DNA of 64,000 nucleotides, from the NCBI GenBank assembly GCA_964462685.1, contig CAYWYR010000002.1, positions 124,001 through 188,000 of the forward strand, read 5' to 3'. Shown piece by piece: positions 61,446 to 64,000 of the stretch; positions within the stretch are counted from its first letter, which is position 1; each line of letters begins with the position of its first letter. A program made the position numbers and the translations under genes. Source of the stretch: CAYWYR01 sp964462685 (GTDB lineage: Bacteria > Bacteroidota > Ignavibacteria > Kapaibacteriales > UBA2268). The notes beneath the pieces are model-generated. The model saw nothing but the letters and a program-made list of their open reading frames with translations. It had not been told where the DNA came from and searched no databases.

Positions 61446-63950
61446 TTAACCAATCACTTCTATTTCTTCATCGGCTGCTTTTTCCATAGAACCGAGGAGT
61501 TTACCGAGGCGTTTGGTAAGGGATTCGGTACTCAATCTACTTCTCAGATTGCTCGCGAGAATAGGAAAGGAAAGTGGTGAGGGATATTTTAGGTTTATGA
61601 TCCTTATATCGGCGTTCTGCATCCTATCTAATGCTGATTTCATTCGGTTTATTTCCAGTTCACGTTCAAATGTTTCGCGGTAGGCCTGTTTGAGCAACAG
61701 ATTATCAGGTTCATATTTTTGGAATACATCATAAAGCAGTCCGCTTGATGCCTGTACTTTCCTAACTGGCTTTTTATCCCCTGGGTATCCTTGAAATATA
61801 AGCCCCGCAACCCTGGCTATATCGCGGAATTTCCTTTTTGCGAGTTCGGCCGCGTTGATAGAGTTCATTATATCATCTTCGATTCCCTCGGATTTGAAAA
61901 GGCCATCGCCGATTGCTTTCTCCAAATCTAAATTTACGTCTGATACAAGCTCGAATCCATAATCATTAACTGATATAGAAAAAGTGATTTCTTGGTTCTG
62001 GCTGATACGGTGAGCTATCAGGCTTGCTATTCCCTCATTGGCCATATAGCCTTCAAATGGATAGATAAAATAATGGTACCTACGCCTATTTGCATATATC
62101 TCTATAAGCAGTTCCTCTTGTTTGGGAATGATCGACCATTTTCTCTGTATGTCTAATATCGGCTCTAAAGTATCGGAGACTTCATCTTTTTTGCCGAGGG
62201 AGTAGCGTTCGAATTGTTTTCTCACGTATTCGCTTAGTTCGGTAGATAGTGGCATCCGCCCGCCAGCCCACTGGGGAACAATACCTTTTTCGGCTTTTAC
62301 ACGCCTGACGTTTACGGCCATATCTTTTATGCTGTGGAATTCTAGCATATTCCCTGCGAACACGAAAACATCACCACGCTTTAGTTTGGCTACGAAGCCT
62401 TCTTCTACCATGCCGAGCCTGGCTCCTTTAAGGACTTTCACACTCATCATGGATTCGGATGAGATTGTACCGATGCTTATACGGTGACGCATAGCCACAC
62501 GCCTGCTCATTACCTTATACAGTCCGTCCCTATATTCTACTTTTCTGTATTCCGGATAAGCCGATAAGCTTTCCCCACCTTTAGTAATAAAATCGATACA
62601 CCATGTCAGCTCTTCCCTAGTAACATCCCTGAAAGAGTATGCGGATGTTATTTCTTTGTATATCTCATCTTCTGTAAAGCCTTCGCCTACGGCTATCGTT
62701 ATCAGGTGCTGGCATAGCACATCTAACGGCTTGTAGTAAGGCTGCCGAGGCTCAATTTTCTTATCCTTGATCGCAGCACGCAATGCTTCAAGCTCAATAA
62801 GCTCAAAAGCATTGGTTGGCACAAATACCAGCCTTGATACCTGCCCCGGCCTATGCCCCGAGCGGCCAGCCCTTTGGAGTAATCGTGCCACACCTTTGGA
62901 GCTGCCAACCTGCAAAACCTGATCAACTGGGGAAAAATCCACGCCGAGATCCAAACTGCTGGTACATACCACACATCTCATCCTGCCTTTTCTGACAGCA
63001 TCTTCCACAAATGAGCGGGTATTGCGATCGAGCGAGCCGTGATGAAGTGCGAGTTCACCGGCCATCATCGGTTCAGCTTCCAGAATATTCTTGAACCAGT
63101 TTTCTGTTTGGTTTCTCGTATTTGTGAAAAGCAGAGTGGAATTGGCTTCATATAGTTTATCAATGACTTTAGGCAGCATTTTTAAGCCAAGATGGCCAGA
63201 CTGCGGAAACCTTTCAACATCATCGGGCAACAGCGGTTCTATTTCAATCTTTCGTGGTTCCCGCCCTTTTACGATAGTGGTTTTTCTTTCTCTAACGCCA
63301 GTTAAAGCTTTGAGCGCCTCTTCAAGGTTTCCGAGAGTTGCGGATAGCCCCCATACCTGCGCCTCCGGATTCCACTGGCGGATTCTGGCGAGTACGAGTT
63401 CTGTCATGGTTCCGCGTTTGCTCGCCATAAGTTCGTGCCATTCATCCACAATAATGGTTCTGACACCCGAAAATTGCTCTCTAGCATCCTTGTAAGTGAG
63501 CATAAGAGACATACTTTCGGGAGTGGTAAGCAATGCGGTAGGTAGTTTTTTACGAAGTTTCTTCCGGTCTTCAGCACTTGTATCACCAGTGCGGGAGGCG
63601 AGTGTCCAAGGTATATCCAGCTCGTCGATGGGTCTTTGGAGAGCTTGAAGCGTATCTTTTGCAAGAGCACGAAGCGGAGTAAGCCATATAGTATCTAGAG
63701 GGGCTTGGTGGTTGGGGAAATCATCATTACTCTTGTATTCATTGGATTTCATCCACGCAAGAAGGGCTCCCATCCAAGCGGCATAAGTTTTACCAGTACC
63801 TGTGGAAGCATGTACAATACCTGAATGCCCCGACAGCCTTCTAAGCCAGACTTCCTTTTGGAAATCAAACGCATTCCAGCCATTGCTATCGAACCATCTT
63901 TCTGCAAAAGATAGTAGCTCACGGTCTTTGGCCGTACCTTTAAGCCTCAT
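61446..63950 (-). CDS. Ligase-associated DEXH-box helicase (Lhr family)
   Basis: An 834-residue superfamily 2 DNA helicase of the ligase-associated DNA damage response type. Motif I is HASTGTGKTYAAW, motif II IIVDEWHELMASKRG (DEWH), motif III GLSATLGN, motif IV LLFTNTRNQTENWF, and motifs V-VI TSSLDLGVDFSPVD and RLLQRAGRSGHRPG. Winged-helix and Lhr-core domains follow (about 420-830). In other genomes it sits with pdeM, an ATP-dependent ligase and a nuclease; ligase and nuclease may lie beyond 64000. Disruption by the toxin-antitoxin insertion separates it from pdeM here. Confidence 0.93.
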   Translation of the reverse strand: MRLKGTAKDRELLSFAERWFDSNGWNAFDFQKEVWLRRLSGHSGIVHASTGTGKTYAAWMGALLAWMKSNEYKSNDDFPNHQAPLDTIWLTPLRALAKDTLQALQRPIDELDIPWTLASRTGDTSAEDRKKLRKKLPTALLTTPESMSLMLTYKDAREQFSGVRTIIVDEWHELMASKRGTMTELVLARIRQWNPEAQVWGLSATLGNLEEALKALTGVRERKTTIVKGREPRKIEIEPLLPDDVERFPQSGHLGLKMLPKVIDKLYEANSTLLFTNTRNQTENWFKNILEAEPMMAGELALHHGSLDRNTRSFVEDAVRKGRMRCVVCTSSLDLGVDFSPVDQVLQVGSSKGVARLLQRAGRSGHRPGQVSRLVFVPTNAFELIELEALRAAIKDKKIEPRQPYYKPLDVLCQHLITIAVGEGFTEDEIYKEITSAYSFRDVTREELTWCIDFITKGGESLSAYPEYRKVEYRDGLYKVMSRRVAMRHRISIGTISSESMMSVKVLKGARLGMVEEGFVAKLKRGDVFVFAGNMLEFHSIKDMAVNVRRVKAEKGIVPQWAGGRMPLSTELSEYVRKQFERYSLGKKDEVSDTLEPILDIQRKWSIIPKQEELLIEIYANRRRYHYFIYPFEGYMANEGIASLIAHRISQNQEITFSISVNDYGFELVSDVNLDLEKAIGDGLFKSEGIEDDIMNSINAAELAKRKFRDIARVAGLIFQGYPGDKKPVRKVQASSGLLYDVFQKYEPDNLLLKQAYRETFERELEINRMKSALDRMQNADIRIINLKYPSPLSFPILASNLRSRLSTESLTKRLGKLLGSMEKAADEEIEVIG

Positions 63951-64000
63951 CGTTGTAATCTCTTTTATCCATGTTATACGGACGAAAAAGACTTATTTAT

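Noticed and set aside
1..64000. tRNA, rRNA, CRISPR array, transposase or phage genes
   Set aside because: Looked for by eye and not seen; no repeated spacer pattern, no integrase or transposase motif.

Overview
The window looks like chromosome of a Gram-negative bacterium of the Bacteroidota/Chlorobi (FCB) group. Evidence: an lpxC-fabZ fusion, a GWxTD-domain protein, DUF5683, two very large secreted proteins ending in type 9 secretion (T9SS) sorting domains, a candidate GldL/GldM motor pair, an OlsF-like fused acyltransferase, and OmpA proteins with long barrel-like N termini. Core genes are moderately AT-rich, and several have readable Shine-Dalgarno sequences, which is less usual for classical Bacteroidetes. 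I would guess a deep lineage such as Kapabacteria, Ignavibacteria or relatives, but sequence alone does not settle it. I see no tRNA, rRNA, CRISPR array, insertion sequence or phage. A 107-base N run at 39989-40095 shows this is a draft assembly.

Layout. 24-3742 (minus): gcvPA, a DivIC/FtsB-like protein, a ROK kinase, ridA and DUF5683, the last four tightly overlapping. 3894-4892: murB. 4946-8126 (minus): a strongly AT-rich accessory island with an Lgt-family membrane protein and four small lipoprotein-like genes, two of them broken. 8169-12050 (minus): dinB, an amidohydrolase and purA. 12136-16887 (minus): hisS, secD, secF and a STAS-domain protein, closed by a terminator. 17007-20834: a 1275-residue vWA/WD40 T9SS cargo protein. 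20941-23693 (plus): a secreted protein and pepF. 23721-30507 (minus): one tightly packed run of heparinase-like, flippase, LptF/LptG-type permease, GldL-like and GldM-like genes. 30655-32442: an OlsF-like bifunctional acyltransferase. 32581-33441 (plus): a lipoprotein and a small membrane protein. 33500-39551 (minus): sucC, hslO, a thioesterase, a PhoX-like protein and an MscS channel. 39761-40604: a Bax-inhibitor-1 family protein containing the gap. 40684-40891: a palindromic repeat flanked by 22-bp direct repeats. 40947-42434: the initiating glycosyl-phosphotransferase of exopolysaccharide synthesis. 42895-45077: lpxA and lpxC-fabZ. 45186-49724: a 1512-residue subtilisin-like T9SS cargo. 49757-57156 (minus): ftsQ, ftsA, ftsZ, lnt, GWxTD protein and ispD. 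57441-59546: a tandem OmpA-domain protein. 59586-63950 (minus): a ligase-associated helicase, pdeM and a HisE-domain protein, with a dead toxin-antitoxin pair between helicase and pdeM.

How it fits together. Most of the window is envelope biology: peptidoglycan and division (murB, ftsQAZ, DivIC), lipid A (lpxA, lpxC-fabZ), LPS transport (LptF/G), lipoprotein maturation (lnt and the Lgt-like protein), Sec export (secDF) and T9SS (motor candidates and two cargos). The most interesting items are the divergent T9SS motor embedded in a polysaccharide/LPS operon, the lipoprotein plus Lgt-like island with a reconstructable frameshift and an in-frame stop, the toxin-antitoxin module in which both genes are independently disrupted, and the HisIE-like protein whose HisI half has lost its metal-binding residues.
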